Below, one piece after another: positions 1-8,394 of a DNA stretch of 64,000 nt. Origin of the DNA: Methylocystis sp. (GTDB taxonomy: Bacteria > Pseudomonadota > Alphaproteobacteria > Rhizobiales > Beijerinckiaceae); assembly GCA_020252485.1 (NCBI GenBank), contig JADCCX010000030.1:62001-126000 (forward strand). The letters are read 5' to 3'. A model generated the notes under the pieces. The model worked only from the letters and a program-made list of their open reading frames with translations. It had not been told where the DNA came from and made no database searches. Positions within the stretch are counted from its first letter, which is position 1. Each line of letters starts with the position of its first letter. Made by a program: the position numbers and the translations under genes.

Positions 1-283
1 GGTCAAGGTCGGCCGCTTCAATTTCGCCGCCAACGGCAAGGCCATCGCGCTGGGCGAGGATAACGGCCTGATCAAGACGATCTTCGACGCGAAGACCGGC
101 AAATTGCTCGGCGCGCATATGGTGGGCGCGGAAGTGACGGAACTGATCCAGGGCTATGTCGTCGCCATGAACCTCGAAACCACCGAAGAGGACCTGATGC
201 ATGTCGTCTTCCCGCATCCAACACTCTCGGAGATGATGAAAGAGAGCGTTCTGGATGCTTATGGGCGGGCGCTGAATGCGTAA
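1..283 (+). CDS. lpdA: Dihydrolipoyl dehydrogenase, C-terminal part (partial)
   Basis: This is the last 93 codons of a dihydrolipoyl dehydrogenase, cut by the left edge of the window; the reading frame begins at base 2 and stops with TAA at 281-283. The visible part is the C-terminal dimerisation domain. It carries the segment FPHPTLSE, which in this family holds the active-site His-Glu pair that acts with the FAD/disulfide centre of the other subunit. The enzyme (E3) reoxidises dihydrolipoyl groups of 2-oxoacid dehydrogenase complexes using NAD+. lipA lies about 1.3 kb downstream on the same strand, a linkage common in Rhizobiales pyruvate dehydrogenase loci. The last 15 bases of the gene (267-281) recur at 514-528 after a repeat element. 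Confidence 0.93.
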   Translation, partial: VKVGRFNFAANGKAIALGEDNGLIKTIFDAKTGKLLGAHMVGAEVTELIQGYVVAMNLETTEEDLMHVVFPHPTLSEMMKESVLDAYGRALNA

Positions 284-284
284 G

Positions 285-517
285 AGGGCTGTGAATCCGG
301 GTTAACGTGCGGGCTCCATCCCTCCCCTTGACGGGGAGGGTCGGCGGCGAAAGCCGCCGGGGAGGGGTGATCATGACGGTGACAATGAGAAAATTCCCCC
401 CACCCGGCCCTTCCCCCGGATCAAGTCCGGGGTCCGGGCCACCCGCCCCGCAAGGGGGCGGGATGGGTGCTCCGGGATGGGTGCTCATGCAGGCAATCGT
501 TAAGCCGGGTTCGGGGC
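285..517. repeat. Dispersed intergenic element, copy A (about 233 bp)
   Basis: This fills most of the gap between lpdA and the next gene. It is the reverse-complement orientation of the elements at 13338-13571 and 58588-58790. Shared parts are a GC-rich hairpin (CCTCCCCTTGACGGGGAGGG here), a GGCGGCGAAAGCCGCC hairpin, a TGATCATGA block, a C-rich block, and ends resembling GTGAATCCGGGTTAACG in inverted orientation. It is flanked by an exact 15-bp direct repeat (GGGCGCTGAATGCGT at 267-281 and 514-528) that duplicates the end of lpdA, as a target duplication would. I see no coding potential; the open frame across it is a by-product of composition. Confidence 0.8.
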
Positions 518-573
518 GCTGAATGCGTGATGTTCCACTTGTGTTCCTGTTGGGGCTGTGGTAGCTTTTCCCC

Positions 574-786
574 ATGAGCGAGCCAAAAGACATCACGGCG
601 ACGATCCTTCGCGAGATCCGCGATGACATCAAGGGGCTGCGGCAGGAGATGCAGCAGCGCTTCGACAATCTGGAGACACGGATGGAAGGCGTCGAAGCCG
701 GCCTGCATGGCGTGCAGATCGTTCTCGTCAACGCGATTGGCATGTTCGATCAGCGGATCACCGCGCTTGAAGCCAAGGTGAACTGA
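574..786 (+). CDS. Small coiled-coil protein, function unknown
   Basis: This is a 70-residue protein that I do not recognise as a named family. It is highly charged and predicted to be helical throughout: heptad-like spacing of Leu, Ile, Met and Val between residues about 15 and 68 (for example LRQEMQQRFDNLETRMEGVE) suggests a coiled coil. There is no signal peptide or membrane segment. It sits alone between repeat copy A and the DUF606 transporter gene, 38 bp ahead of that gene on the same strand. Short coiled-coil proteins of this type are often seen near phage or transport genes, but nothing here fixes a role. That it is a real gene is plausible, not certain. Confidence 0.55.
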   Translation: MSEPKDITATILREIRDDIKGLRQEMQQRFDNLETRMEGVEAGLHGVQIVLVNAIGMFDQRITALEAKVN

Positions 787-824
787 GCTTGGCCCTGGGC
801 GTCTGAATCTGTTAGCCCGAAGGC

Positions 825-1283
825 ATGACCTCCACGCTCCCCCTCATCCTCCTCGCCTTCGCGGGCGGCGCGGTTCTGCCGTTGCAGATGGGGGTCAACG
901 GCTTTCTCAGGAATGGCCTCGGCCACCCGATGCAGGCGACCTTCGTGTCTTTCACGGTGGGCTCGCTCGCGGCTTTGCTCGCCTGCATCGTGATGCGCAC
1001 GCCATTGCCGACGGCCGAGAAGCTGGCGACGCCCGCCTTCTGGATGTGGTTCGGCGGCTGCTTCGGCATGTTCTATGTCTTCACGACGATCGTCGCAGGG
1101 CCGCGCATTGGCGCTGCGCTCGCCGTATCGCTGGCGATTGCCGGGCAGTTGATCGTGGCCACGCTGCTCGATCACACCGGCGCGCTGGGCTTTCCGCAAC
1201 ACAGCATCTCGCCCATGAAGCTCCTGGGCATCGGGCTCGTCATCGCGGGCGTGCTGGTGGTCGGCTATTCGAAACAGGCGTGA
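825..1283 (+). CDS. DMT-superfamily small transporter (DUF606/YdcZ-like)
   Basis: This is a 152-residue integral membrane protein with about five hydrophobic helices and a GYSKQA tail. The pattern GGAVLPLQMGVNGFLRNGLGHPMQATFVSFTVG near the N-terminus is typical of DUF606 (YdcZ) proteins, half-size members of the drug/metabolite transporter superfamily that probably work as dimers. The segment GPRIGAALAVSLAIAGQL is also characteristic. ATG at 825 follows a CGAAGGC ribosome-binding stretch. The substrate is unknown; relatives are annotated only as DMT family transporters. It is followed by a repeat-rich gap before lipA and is probably its own transcription unit. Confidence 0.85.
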   Translation: MTSTLPLILLAFAGGAVLPLQMGVNGFLRNGLGHPMQATFVSFTVGSLAALLACIVMRTPLPTAEKLATPAFWMWFGGCFGMFYVFTTIVAGPRIGAALAVSLAIAGQLIVATLLDHTGALGFPQHSISPMKLLGIGLVIAGVLVVGYSKQA

Positions 1284-1289
1284 CGCGAT

Positions 1290-1490
1290 CCTCCTTCTCC
1301 CAGTAGGGATGGGGAGAAGGCGCCCGAAGGGCGGATGAGGGGCCGGGTGAGTTCGCACAACGCTTTGCACACTCACCCAGCCCCTCACCCTGGCCCTCTC
1401 CCCGTCAGAACGGGGAGAGGGGAGGAAGATCAGGCGTGATGCGCCATCTTTTTTCTCCGTCAGAACGGGGAGAGGGGACAAGAAGCAGCA
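1290..1490. repeat. GC-rich palindromic intergenic repeats
   Basis: The gap between the DUF606 gene and lipA is made of inverted and direct repeats. The blocks GGATGAGGGGCCGGGTGAGT and ACTCACCCAGCCCCTCACCC face each other, and the 22-bp unit starting CCGTCAGAACGGGG occurs twice (1402-1423 and 1457-1478). Such CCCTCACCC/CTCTCCCCGT repeats are frequent between genes of alphaproteobacteria. No gene is seen here; the long upstream open frame in phase with lipA runs through this repeat and is unlikely to be translated. Confidence 0.7.
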
Positions 1491-1564
1491 GATCTGACCA
1501 GCGCCAGCGCCGGTTGTCGAAACCGCCTGGAGGCCTTAAGTCCCTGCTAGCCACTGAGACAGCC

Positions 1565-2527
1565 ATGACAATCGTTCTCGATCTCCTCAACCAGCCGCGC
1601 CAGCCTTTGCGTCACCCCGAGAAGGCGCATCGCCCGGATGCCGCCGTGCTGCGCAAGCCGGACTGGATCCGCGTCAAGGCGCCGGGCTCGCCCAAATGGG
1701 CGGAGACGAACCGCATCGTGAAGGAGAACGGCCTCGTCACTGTCTGTCAGGAGGCGGGCTGCCCCAACATCGGCGAATGCTGGGAGCAGAAGCACGCGAC
1801 CTTCATGATCATGGGCGACACCTGCACGCGCGCCTGCGCCTTCTGCAACGTCAAGACCGGCATGCCGCAGCCGCTCGATCCAAAGGAGCCGGAGCATATC
1901 GCCATCGCGGTGGAGAAGCTCGGCCTCCATCATGTGGTGATCACCTCGGTGGACCGCGACGATCTGGCGGATGGCGGCGCGCGGCATTTCGTTGAAGTGA
2001 TCGAATCGATCCGCGCCCGCTCGCCGAAGACGACCATCGAAATCCTGACGCCGGATTTCCTGCGCAAGCCGGGCGCCATCGAAACGGTCGCCCGCGCGCG
2101 GCCGGATGTCTTCAACCACAATCTCGAAACCGTGCCGTCGAAATATCTGAAGGTGCGCCCCGGCGCGCGCTATTTCAGTTCGATCCGCTTGCTGCAATTG
2201 GTGAAGGAGGTCGATCCAACAATCTTCACCAAATCCGGCATCATGGTGGGGCTTGGCGAGGAGCGGAACGAAGTGCTGCAGCTGATGGATGATCTCAGGG
2301 CCGCGGACGTTGATTTCATGACCATCGGGCAATATCTGGCGCCGACGAAGAAGCATCATCCGGTGATCGAATTCATCACGCCGGACGCCTTCAAGAGCTA
2401 CGAAACCATCGCCTATGCCAAGGGGTTCCTGATGGTTTCAGCCACGCCGCTCACCCGCTCATCGCACCATGCGGGCGATGATTTCGCGAGGCTCAAGGCG
2501 GCGCGGGAGCAGAAGGCTGGCCGGTAG
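1565..2527 (+). CDS. lipA: Lipoyl synthase
   Basis: This radical-SAM enzyme inserts two sulfur atoms into octanoyl groups bound to lipoyl domains of E2 subunits and H protein, making lipoyl cofactors. The 320-residue product has the auxiliary cluster cysteines C61, C66 and C72 (CxxxxCxxxxxC) and the radical-SAM motif C87-TRA-C91-AF-C94. Downstream the usual SVDRDDL and TPDFLRK segments are present. I chose ATG at 1565 (MTIVLDLL) because the open frame upstream of it is repeat DNA. The protein works on the pyruvate dehydrogenase complex whose lpdA ends at the left edge. A coq10/RatA-like gene often follows lipA in related genomes; here a large hairpin repeat follows instead. Confidence 0.97.
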   Translation: MTIVLDLLNQPRQPLRHPEKAHRPDAAVLRKPDWIRVKAPGSPKWAETNRIVKENGLVTVCQEAGCPNIGECWEQKHATFMIMGDTCTRACAFCNVKTGMPQPLDPKEPEHIAIAVEKLGLHHVVITSVDRDDLADGGARHFVEVIESIRARSPKTTIEILTPDFLRKPGAIETVARARPDVFNHNLETVPSKYLKVRPGARYFSSIRLLQLVKEVDPTIFTKSGIMVGLGEERNEVLQLMDDLRAADVDFMTIGQYLAPTKKHHPVIEFITPDAFKSYETIAYAKGFLMVSATPLTRSSHHAGDDFARLKAAREQKAGR

Positions 2528-2545
2528 GCTGCTGTATTCCCATTT

Positions 2546-2666
2546 GTGCGTCCTTCGAGGCTCGCTATCGCTCGCGCCTCAGGATGAGGAGGCTGAGATA
2601 TGGCGCTCCAACATGCCTCATCCTGAGGTGCGACGAGGGCGCAGCAAGGAGCCTCGAAGGACGCAC
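2546..2666. repeat. Long nested inverted repeat after lipA
   Basis: Outer arms GTGCGTCCTTCGAGGCTC (2546-2563) and its exact complement (2649-2666) enclose inner arms CCTCAGGATGAGG (2577-2589) and its complement (2616-2628). The whole could fold as one long hairpin between the convergent lipA and DUF1254 genes. It belongs to the CTTCGAGGCTC/CCTCAGGATGAGG repeats that are common in Rhizobiales. It may also help end transcription from both sides. No gene is seen between 2528 and 2754. Confidence 0.8.
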
Positions 2667-2754
2667 GGCCTTTGCGATCGGTCACCCGCAGCTACCTGTT
2701 GCAGTCAGCAACCGGCCGGCCGCTCGACAGTGACGGCCGACCGGTTGTCGCGCG

Positions 2755-4425
2755 TCAATTGACGCAGTTCTCCACGAAGCGCAGCCGCGCCGCGAAATCG
2801 AGGGAGCGGGCATCCGCCTGACGGCGGCACTCGGCGATCTTCGCCACGCGGCCTTCGATCTTCTCGACCAGCGTTTCCGTGTAATCGGCCGAAACAGGCT
2901 CGATCTCGCCCGGCCGCCAGGTCTTGGCGAACCATGGCTCCAGCGGACCATAGAGGCGCAGGATGGTGTTCCAGCCCGTGCCGGGCACAGTCTGCACCCA
3001 GTTGGCCTCCTTGCCGGCAGGCGCCTTCGGCCCGAAGAACACGTCGATCGTGCCATCGGCGTTCTTCAGCAAGCCTTTGGTCTGGCTGCTGACGCTTGGG
3101 AAGCGCTGGTCCGTCTGGATCATCGACCGGGTCTGGTTGCTGTAGAGGATTACCGACCAGAAATCCTTGACCGGCACGTTGGCCGGCAGCCGCAACCGGT
3201 AGTTTTTGCCGCCGTCGAGCGCCGCACCCTGCGAGTCGCGGGCCGTCCAGGCGTATTGCGAACCGAGACCGACCATCTTCTCTTCCATCGCCGGCGTCAC
3301 GCCCGTCGCCATGAAATAATAGAAGATATAGCCGTCGAGGTTCAGCACGCCTGGCTGCGACTGGAACTTGTAACCGCCGACGAAGGGAAGCTGCCAGTAG
3401 GCGTCCTTATAGTAATAGTCTGAAGGTTCCGGCATGTGGAAGGCGACGGCGCGGGCGGTGGCGTCGCCCACGGCGGCGGCTTCGGTGAGGATGGCCTTCA
3501 TCCGCTCGTCAGGAGCGAAGGGCTTGCCCTTTTCGATGCCAATCGAGGCCCAGAAGCCGAGGCGGATCTGATCAAGCGACTCGCTCGGCTCCTCCTGCAC
3601 GGCCTGGTTCAGGAGCTCCCAGTAACGGAAATCCGCCGGGTTCACCATGTTGAACGGCTTGCCGGACATGTCGACGAAGGTCGGCGCCTTGGTGCTTGCC
3701 TCCTGGCCGAGCGGATAGATTTTCGTGGCAGCCTTCACCGCATTGACGCCCGGCTTCGGGTCTCCGTCGACGAGGAAGCTGCGCCAGATCACGAGATTGC
3801 TGAAGGTCGTCGGCCGCACGACGTGAAAGCCGTCCGGCACCGCCCCGGTATAGCCCGGCGGCAGCACGAGGAACTTGCCCCCCTGGCCCCGATCGGGACC
3901 CGTGATGCCCACATCGGACACCCAGCGGTACCAGAGGTCATTGACCAGCCCAAGCACCTTCGGCGGCACCTCGATGACGAGCGGCCCGTTGCGCAGGTCG
4001 ATCCAGAACCAGGTGTAGGGCGTGTTGTCGTTGGCGGTGAGCTCCACCGTCCTTGCGTCGACCATCTGCTCCCAGATCGGCACGGTGGCATTGACCGGGC
4101 CGATGGTCCGGATCGCATTGCGGTTGCCGACCTGGTTCACCGCCGGGAGGGCAAGGAGGTAGGCCTGAACGGCGCGCTGGAAAGTGAGATTGTCAAGCAG
4201 TGTCCTGGCCGTATCCTTCTCCGGGAAGCCATTGGTGAATTTCAGGGTTCCCAGGCGTGTTTCAACCTTGTCGGGCGAATAGACGCCGGGCGGGCGCTGC
4301 GTCGAGAATTTGAGGGCGGGATTGCTCGGCGGACCATCGAGCATCTGCGCCTGAACCGGACCGATGAAGGTTGCGGCAGCAAGGAGCCCCGCAGCGAAGA
4401 GACGCTCAATCATTCTTGGAATCAT
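2755..4425 (-). CDS. Secreted DUF1254/DUF1214 domain protein
   Basis: This 556-residue protein has an N-terminal signal peptide (MIPRMIERLFAAGLLAAATF, cleavage likely after VQAQ). A DUF1254 domain occupies about residues 80-220 (QAYLLALPAVNQ, YTWFWIDLRNGPLVIEVPP). A DUF1214 domain near the C-terminus has the typical stretch NVPVKDFWSVILYSNQTRSM followed by GTGWNTILRLYGPLEPWF. I placed the start at 4425 because GGAG lies eight bases upstream and the signal peptide begins there; the open frame extends further but codes unlikely sequence. The biochemical role of the family is not established; proteins of this kind are periplasmic and sometimes lie near transport or secondary-metabolism genes. 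It is convergent with lipA. Confidence 0.88.
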   Translation of the reverse strand: MIPRMIERLFAAGLLAAATFIGPVQAQMLDGPPSNPALKFSTQRPPGVYSPDKVETRLGTLKFTNGFPEKDTARTLLDNLTFQRAVQAYLLALPAVNQVGNRNAIRTIGPVNATVPIWEQMVDARTVELTANDNTPYTWFWIDLRNGPLVIEVPPKVLGLVNDLWYRWVSDVGITGPDRGQGGKFLVLPPGYTGAVPDGFHVVRPTTFSNLVIWRSFLVDGDPKPGVNAVKAATKIYPLGQEASTKAPTFVDMSGKPFNMVNPADFRYWELLNQAVQEEPSESLDQIRLGFWASIGIEKGKPFAPDERMKAILTEAAAVGDATARAVAFHMPEPSDYYYKDAYWQLPFVGGYKFQSQPGVLNLDGYIFYYFMATGVTPAMEEKMVGLGSQYAWTARDSQGAALDGGKNYRLRLPANVPVKDFWSVILYSNQTRSMIQTDQRFPSVSSQTKGLLKNADGTIDVFFGPKAPAGKEANWVQTVPGTGWNTILRLYGPLEPWFAKTWRPGEIEPVSADYTETLVEKIEGRVAKIAECRRQADARSLDFAARLRFVENCVN

Positions 4426-4609
4426 CCTTGTTGGCTCCGTGGTGATGCCTGCCGGAATGGACCTGACCGATACTGATGATAAGGCGCCCGGCGCGGAGCG
4501 GCACACTGCCGAAGGCCGTTCTCTTTGGCAAGCGCGCCTCGGCAATTCTGTCAGGTTGGTGAAGAGCCTGCCGCCTGGCCCCATCTTCCTGAACCGCATT
4601 GCACGCCAG

Positions 4610-5212
4610 TTACCGGGGCGCCGTCACTTCCCTGTCGTTCTCGACGATGATGCGCGTGGTCGCGATGCGCCTTGGCGGAGAAAGCCCGTCGGTCGCCGGA
4701 GGCACCAATTCCGTCGAGACCGCGCCCATCGACTGATCGCTGACCGCCTGGCCCGGGGCCGCAGCGGCCTCCTCCGCAGGGGGCCGCGGAACCGGAATCG
4801 GAGGGTTGCCCGGCGCGCCAGGGGCCGCTTCGATCGACGGGGCAGGCGCCCGCGCCGTCGGGGCCTCCTCGATGCTGCCGAAAATCAGGTAAGCCGCCGC
4901 GCCCACGATGGCGATGCCGACGCCGACGGCCGCGAAGAGCAGCTGCCGGCGGCGAGCGATCGTGTCGTCATCGAACCCCAGGTCGATATCGTCATCGGGG
5001 GACGGCATATGGTCCGGCCAGGGAGCGCCGGAAGCCGCATCGACCGGAGGCGGCTGCAGCACCACCGGCTGGAGGCGCAGCGTGGAATAGCGCGATCCGG
5101 GCTCGCGCCAGGCAGGATCGCGCGGGCCGAGTTCGCGGGTCAGCAGGGTTTCCAGATCCGCCGTGATGGGATCCGGGCCTGTCGCAGCCAGTTCGGGACG
5201 TGTGGCGTTCAT
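4610..5212 (-). CDS. Single-span membrane protein with proline-rich region, unknown
   Basis: I do not recognise this 200-residue protein. An acidic, Asp-rich N-terminal cytoplasmic part (DDDIDLGFDDD near residue 75) is followed by one membrane span at about residues 90-111 (LLFAAVGVGIAIVGAAAYLIF). The rest is an Ala/Pro-rich, probably disordered periplasmic part ending in basic residues. The layout resembles small envelope or anchor proteins, but no catalytic motif is visible. It is divergent from the YfgM-like gene at 5333 with a 120-bp gap, which probably holds promoters for both. Base composition matches its neighbours. Confidence 0.7.
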   Translation of the reverse strand: MNATRPELAATGPDPITADLETLLTRELGPRDPAWREPGSRYSTLRLQPVVLQPPPVDAASGAPWPDHMPSPDDDIDLGFDDDTIARRRQLLFAAVGVGIAIVGAAAYLIFGSIEEAPTARAPAPSIEAAPGAPGNPPIPVPRPPAEEAAAAPGQAVSDQSMGAVSTELVPPATDGLSPPRRIATTRIIVENDREVTAPR

Positions 5213-5332
5213 TTCCTCAACATGATCGATTCTTGGCGTGGCGAAAATGTGAGTTTCAATAAATCTCGCTTTTGCCGGTTTGCCATGCTAGCTCCTGCCG
5301 CAACGGTCTCCAACCACCCGCTCAGAAGCCAA

Positions 5333-5980
5333 ATGTCTGATATCTTTCGTGAAGTTGATGAGGAATTCCGCCGCTCGCAGGCGGAGGACATGTGGAGGCG
5401 CTACAGCGGGCTGGTATTCGCCGTCTGCGCCCTGATCGTGCTGGCGGTTGCGGGCTACCGCTACTACGATTGGCGGCGCGAGCAGGCGGCCGCTGCGGCG
5501 GGCGCGAGCTTCGAGCAGGCGCTGCAGTTGCTGCAGTCCGGCAAGGCGGCGGAAGGGAACGCGGCGCTTGCCAAAATCGCCAGCGAAGACAGCGGCATCT
5601 ACAAGGCGCTGGCTGCTCTGCGGCTTGCTTCCGACATCGCCAGGACCGATCCGAAGGCGGCGATCCGCTCCTTTGACCAACTTGCCAACGAGGCCTCGCT
5701 CGATGCCAGCCTGCGCGATGTCGCCCGCATCCGGGCGGCTTCGCTGGCGGTCGACAGCGAACCTTTCGCGGAAGCCGAACGGCGCATGACGCCGCTGATT
5801 GCGCCTGGCAACCCGTGGCGTTTCACGGCGTTGGAGATGCTGGCGGCGGCGGCCCTGAAAGCCGGGGAGACCGATAAGGCCCGCCAGTTCTACGACACGA
5901 TCATCATCGACCGCGCGGCTCCAGAGGCCGTCAAGGCGCGGGCGGAAGTGCTGATCGGCCTGGCCCGAGGCACCCAGTAG
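5333..5980 (+). CDS. YfgM-like tetratricopeptide membrane protein
   Basis: This 215-residue protein has a short cytoplasmic N-terminus ([16 protein letters not shown]), one membrane span at about residues 24-42 ([16 protein letters not shown]) and a periplasmic part of Ala-rich helical hairpins of the TPR_21 type. This architecture matches YfgM and alphaproteobacterial relatives, thought to help proteins leaving the Sec translocon. ATG at 5333 was chosen because the conserved N-terminus starts there. The stop codon is one base before the der start, so the two genes are almost certainly co-transcribed. In many relatives bamB lies between this gene and der; it is missing here. Confidence 0.82.
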   Translation: MSDIFREVDEEFRRSQAEDMWRRYSGLVFAVCALIVLAVAGYRYYDWRREQAAAAAGASFEQALQLLQSGKAAEGNAALAKIASEDSGIYKALAALRLASDIARTDPKAAIRSFDQLANEASLDASLRDVARIRAASLAVDSEPFAEAERRMTPLIAPGNPWRFTALEMLAAAALKAGETDKARQFYDTIIIDRAAPEAVKARAEVLIGLARGTQ

Positions 5981-5981
5981 C

Positions 5982-7406
5982 ATGGTCCGGAACGGGCCGT
6001 CCGGTTCCGGTTCGGGGGTCACGCTGGCGATCGTCGGGCGGCCCAATGTCGGCAAGTCGACATTGTTCAACCGCCTCGTCGGCAAGAAGCTGGCGCTGGT
6101 CGATGATCGGCCCGGCGTGACGCGGGACCGCCGCGAGGGCGAGGCGAAGCTCGGCGATCTGCGCTTCACAATCATCGATACGGCCGGCCTTGAGGAGGCG
6201 GACGAAGGCATCCTCTCAAGCCGCATGCGCGAGCAGACCGAGATGGCCATCGCGGCCTGCGACGCCGTGCTCTTCGTCATCGATGCGCGTGTCGGGCTGA
6301 CGCCCTCGGACCAGCATTTTGCGCAGGTGGCGCGCCGCTCCGGGCGTCCGGTCATCCTGCTCGCCAACAAGGCCGAAAGCCGCGCTTCCAGCTCCGGCGT
6401 GGGCGAAGCCTATGCGCTCGGCCTTGGCGAGCCCGTCGCCATTTCCGCCGAGCATGGCGAAGGCATGGCCGACCTCCGGGACGCAATCGTTGAGACCATC
6501 CCCTGGATCCTTGAAAAGGAACTGATCGAGGAGGACGAGGCGTTCGAGCCCGAAGCGGAAGGCGAGGACGGCGAGATTGTCCGCCCGATGCGCATCGCGG
6601 TGCTGGGCCGCCCCAATGCCGGCAAGTCGACCCTCATCAACCGCATGCTTGGCGAGGAGCGCCTGCTGACCGGGCCGGAAGCGGGCATCACCCGCGATTC
6701 CATCGGGGTCGACTGGCAATGGCGCAACCGCAGCATCAGGCTTTTCGATACCGCAGGCTTGCGCAAGCGCGCCCGCATCGAGGACAAGCTCGAGAAAATG
6801 GCCGTCTCCGATGCTTTGCGGGCCGTCCGCTTCGCCGAGGTCGTCGTGCTCCTGCTCGATGCTGAAATCCCCTTCGAGAAGCAGGATCTCACGCTCGCCG
6901 ACCTTTGCGAGAAGGAGGGCAGGGCGCTCGTCATCGGCATCAACAAATGGGATCTGGTGAAGGGGCAGAACGGCCTCCTCAAGCAGCTTCAGGAGAAGGC
7001 CGGCCATGCCCTCCCGCAATTGCGCGGCACAAGGGTGGTGCCAGTCTCGGCAGCGGCGGGAGAGGGCATCGACAACCTGATGCAGGCCTGTTTCGACGCC
7101 CATGAAGTCTGGAGCCGCCGTATCTCGACCTCGAAGATGAACCGCTGGCTGGAGGCCGCGCTCAGCGCCAACGCGCCGCCCGCCGTCTCGGGCCGCCGCA
7201 TCAAGATCAAATACATGACCCAGGTGAAGAGCCGCCCGCCGCATTTCGCGCTGTTCGGCAACCAGCTCACCGATCTGCCGCAAAGCTACACGCGCTATCT
7301 CGTCAACGCGATGCGGGAGGATTTCGATCTGCCTGGCGTGCCGATCCGCCTGTCGCTCAGGACGCAGGACAATCCGTATGATAAGGGCGGAAGGAAGATT
7401 GGGTGA
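5982..7406 (+). CDS. der: Ribosome-assembly GTPase Der (EngA)
   Basis: This is a 474-residue protein with two tandem GTPase domains followed by a KH-like domain, the layout unique to Der, which acts in maturation of the 50S ribosomal subunit. The first P-loop is GRPNVGKS at residues 19-26, with DTAG at 66-69 and NKAE at 129-132 in place of the more usual NKxD. The second P-loop is GRPNAGKS at 209-216, with DTAG and NKWD following. The acidic linker (about 181-200, [16 protein letters not shown]) separates the two. The C-terminus ends in the usual [11 protein letters not shown]-type basic tail. It starts one base after the YfgM-like gene. Confidence 0.97.
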   Translation: MVRNGPSGSGSGVTLAIVGRPNVGKSTLFNRLVGKKLALVDDRPGVTRDRREGEAKLGDLRFTIIDTAGLEEADEGILSSRMREQTEMAIAACDAVLFVIDARVGLTPSDQHFAQVARRSGRPVILLANKAESRASSSGVGEAYALGLGEPVAISAEHGEGMADLRDAIVETIPWILEKELIEEDEAFEPEAEGEDGEIVRPMRIAVLGRPNAGKSTLINRMLGEERLLTGPEAGITRDSIGVDWQWRNRSIRLFDTAGLRKRARIEDKLEKMAVSDALRAVRFAEVVVLLLDAEIPFEKQDLTLADLCEKEGRALVIGINKWDLVKGQNGLLKQLQEKAGHALPQLRGTRVVPVSAAAGEGIDNLMQACFDAHEVWSRRISTSKMNRWLEAALSANAPPAVSGRRIKIKYMTQVKSRPPHFALFGNQLTDLPQSYTRYLVNAMREDFDLPGVPIRLSLRTQDNPYDKGGRKIG

Positions 7407-7408
7407 GT

Positions 7409-7627
7409 TTATTTTTCTTTCGACCTTTCGTCAGTTTCTTTCTCTTTCTTGAAAATTGGTGATATGAAATCTTCCCATAGAACTAAGACGCTAATCGCTA
7501 TCATAGCGCCACACATCAGTAGAAAGCCTATGGTGGTGGCTTTTCCATAGATTAAGTTCATTAATAGCAAGTAGCTTCCAGCAAACAAGGTGCCCAGAGA
7601 AAAGACTAAGAGAATAATTTTTCTCAT
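7409..7627 (-). CDS. Small AT-rich two-span membrane protein, unknown
   Basis: This 72-residue protein has two hydrophobic segments at about residues 4-25 and 33-52, followed by a charged tail (FKKEKETDERSKEK). I do not recognise a family. Its DNA is strikingly AT-rich, with many A- or T-ending codons and runs such as TTTCTTTCTCTTTCTTG, unlike the GC-rich genes around it. That suggests recent arrival or very different selection. It is convergent with der (two bases between the stop codons) and lies on the same strand as the purF operon, downstream of the SDR gene. The ribosome-binding site is weak, so expression is uncertain. Confidence 0.6.
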   Translation of the reverse strand: MRKIILLVFSLGTLFAGSYLLLMNLIYGKATTIGFLLMCGAMIAISVLVLWEDFISPIFKKEKETDERSKEK

Positions 7628-7647
7628 TTTGAAATCCGACCCTTGCC

Positions 7648-8391
7648 TTACGCCGGCGCCGCGGGCCTGAGCATTTTCCCCGTCGGAAAATCGAAGATCA
7701 TGCCGTGATCTTGCGCTTCCGGTGACGCCATGCCGACGATCAGCGGCGCAAGGTCTTCCGGCGTCCTGAGCGTCAGCGGGTCCTCGCCGGGCATCGCTTC
7801 CGCGCGCATGCGGGTGCGCAAAGGCCCGGGGTTGATCAGATTGACGCGCAGCTTCGTCTGCAGCGTCTCAGCCGCATAGGTCATCACCAGCGCCTGCAAG
7901 GCGGCTTTCGAGATGGAATAGGGGCCCCAATAGGCCATGGTTTTGTGCGCCGCGCCCGACGACACGAACAGGGCGCGGCCGGCGTCCGCGGCCCGCAGCA
8001 GCGGATCGAGCGAGCGGATCAGCCGCCAGTTGGCGGTCACGTTCACCGCCATCACCTCGTCGAAGGCTTTCGGCAGGACATGGCCAAGCGGTGAGATCGG
8101 CCCCAGCATGCCGGCATTGCCGACAAGAATATCAAGCTTGCCCCAGCGCTCGTGGATGGAGGCGCCGAGCCGGTCGATGGCGGGGAAGTCCTTGAGGTCG
8201 ATGGGAACGAGCGTGGCGGCGCCGCCCTCGGCCCGGATGGCATCGTCCAGTTCCTCAAGGCCGCCTACGGTGCGGGCGACGGCGATGACATGCGCGCCAG
8301 CTTTCGCAAGCTCCAGCGCTGTCACATAGCCGATGCCGCGCGATGCGCCGGTGACGACCGCGACGCGGCCTTTCAGATCAGGTGTGGTCAT
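7648..8391 (-). CDS. SDR-family NAD(P)-dependent oxidoreductase
   Basis: This 247-residue classical short-chain dehydrogenase has the cofactor motif TGASRGIG at residues 14-21, NAG at 92-94, catalytic Ser near 144-145 and Tyr158-xxx-Lys162 (YSISK). The fold predicts NAD(P)(H)-dependent oxidation or reduction of an alcohol/carbonyl, but the substrate cannot be read from sequence. The start codon lies three bases after the purF stop, so it is translated with purF as the last gene of the alr-radA-cvpA-purF run. A purF–SDR pair is often kept in Rhizobiales. The name assigned in databases is usually only SDR family oxidoreductase. Confidence 0.9.
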   Translation of the reverse strand: MTTPDLKGRVAVVTGASRGIGYVTALELAKAGAHVIAVARTVGGLEELDDAIRAEGGAATLVPIDLKDFPAIDRLGASIHERWGKLDILVGNAGMLGPISPLGHVLPKAFDEVMAVNVTANWRLIRSLDPLLRAADAGRALFVSSGAAHKTMAYWGPYSISKAALQALVMTYAAETLQTKLRVNLINPGPLRTRMRAEAMPGEDPLTLRTPEDLAPLIVGMASPEAQDHGMIFDFPTGKMLRPAAPA

Positions 8392-8394
8392 GGT

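Noticed and set aside
307-522. Open frame inside repeat copy A
   Set aside because: It lies entirely within repeat DNA and its Pro/Gly-rich translation changes between copies of the element.
3436-4476. Plus-strand open frame opposite the DUF1254 gene
   Set aside because: Shadow of a well-supported gene with a signal peptide and two recognised domains on the other strand.
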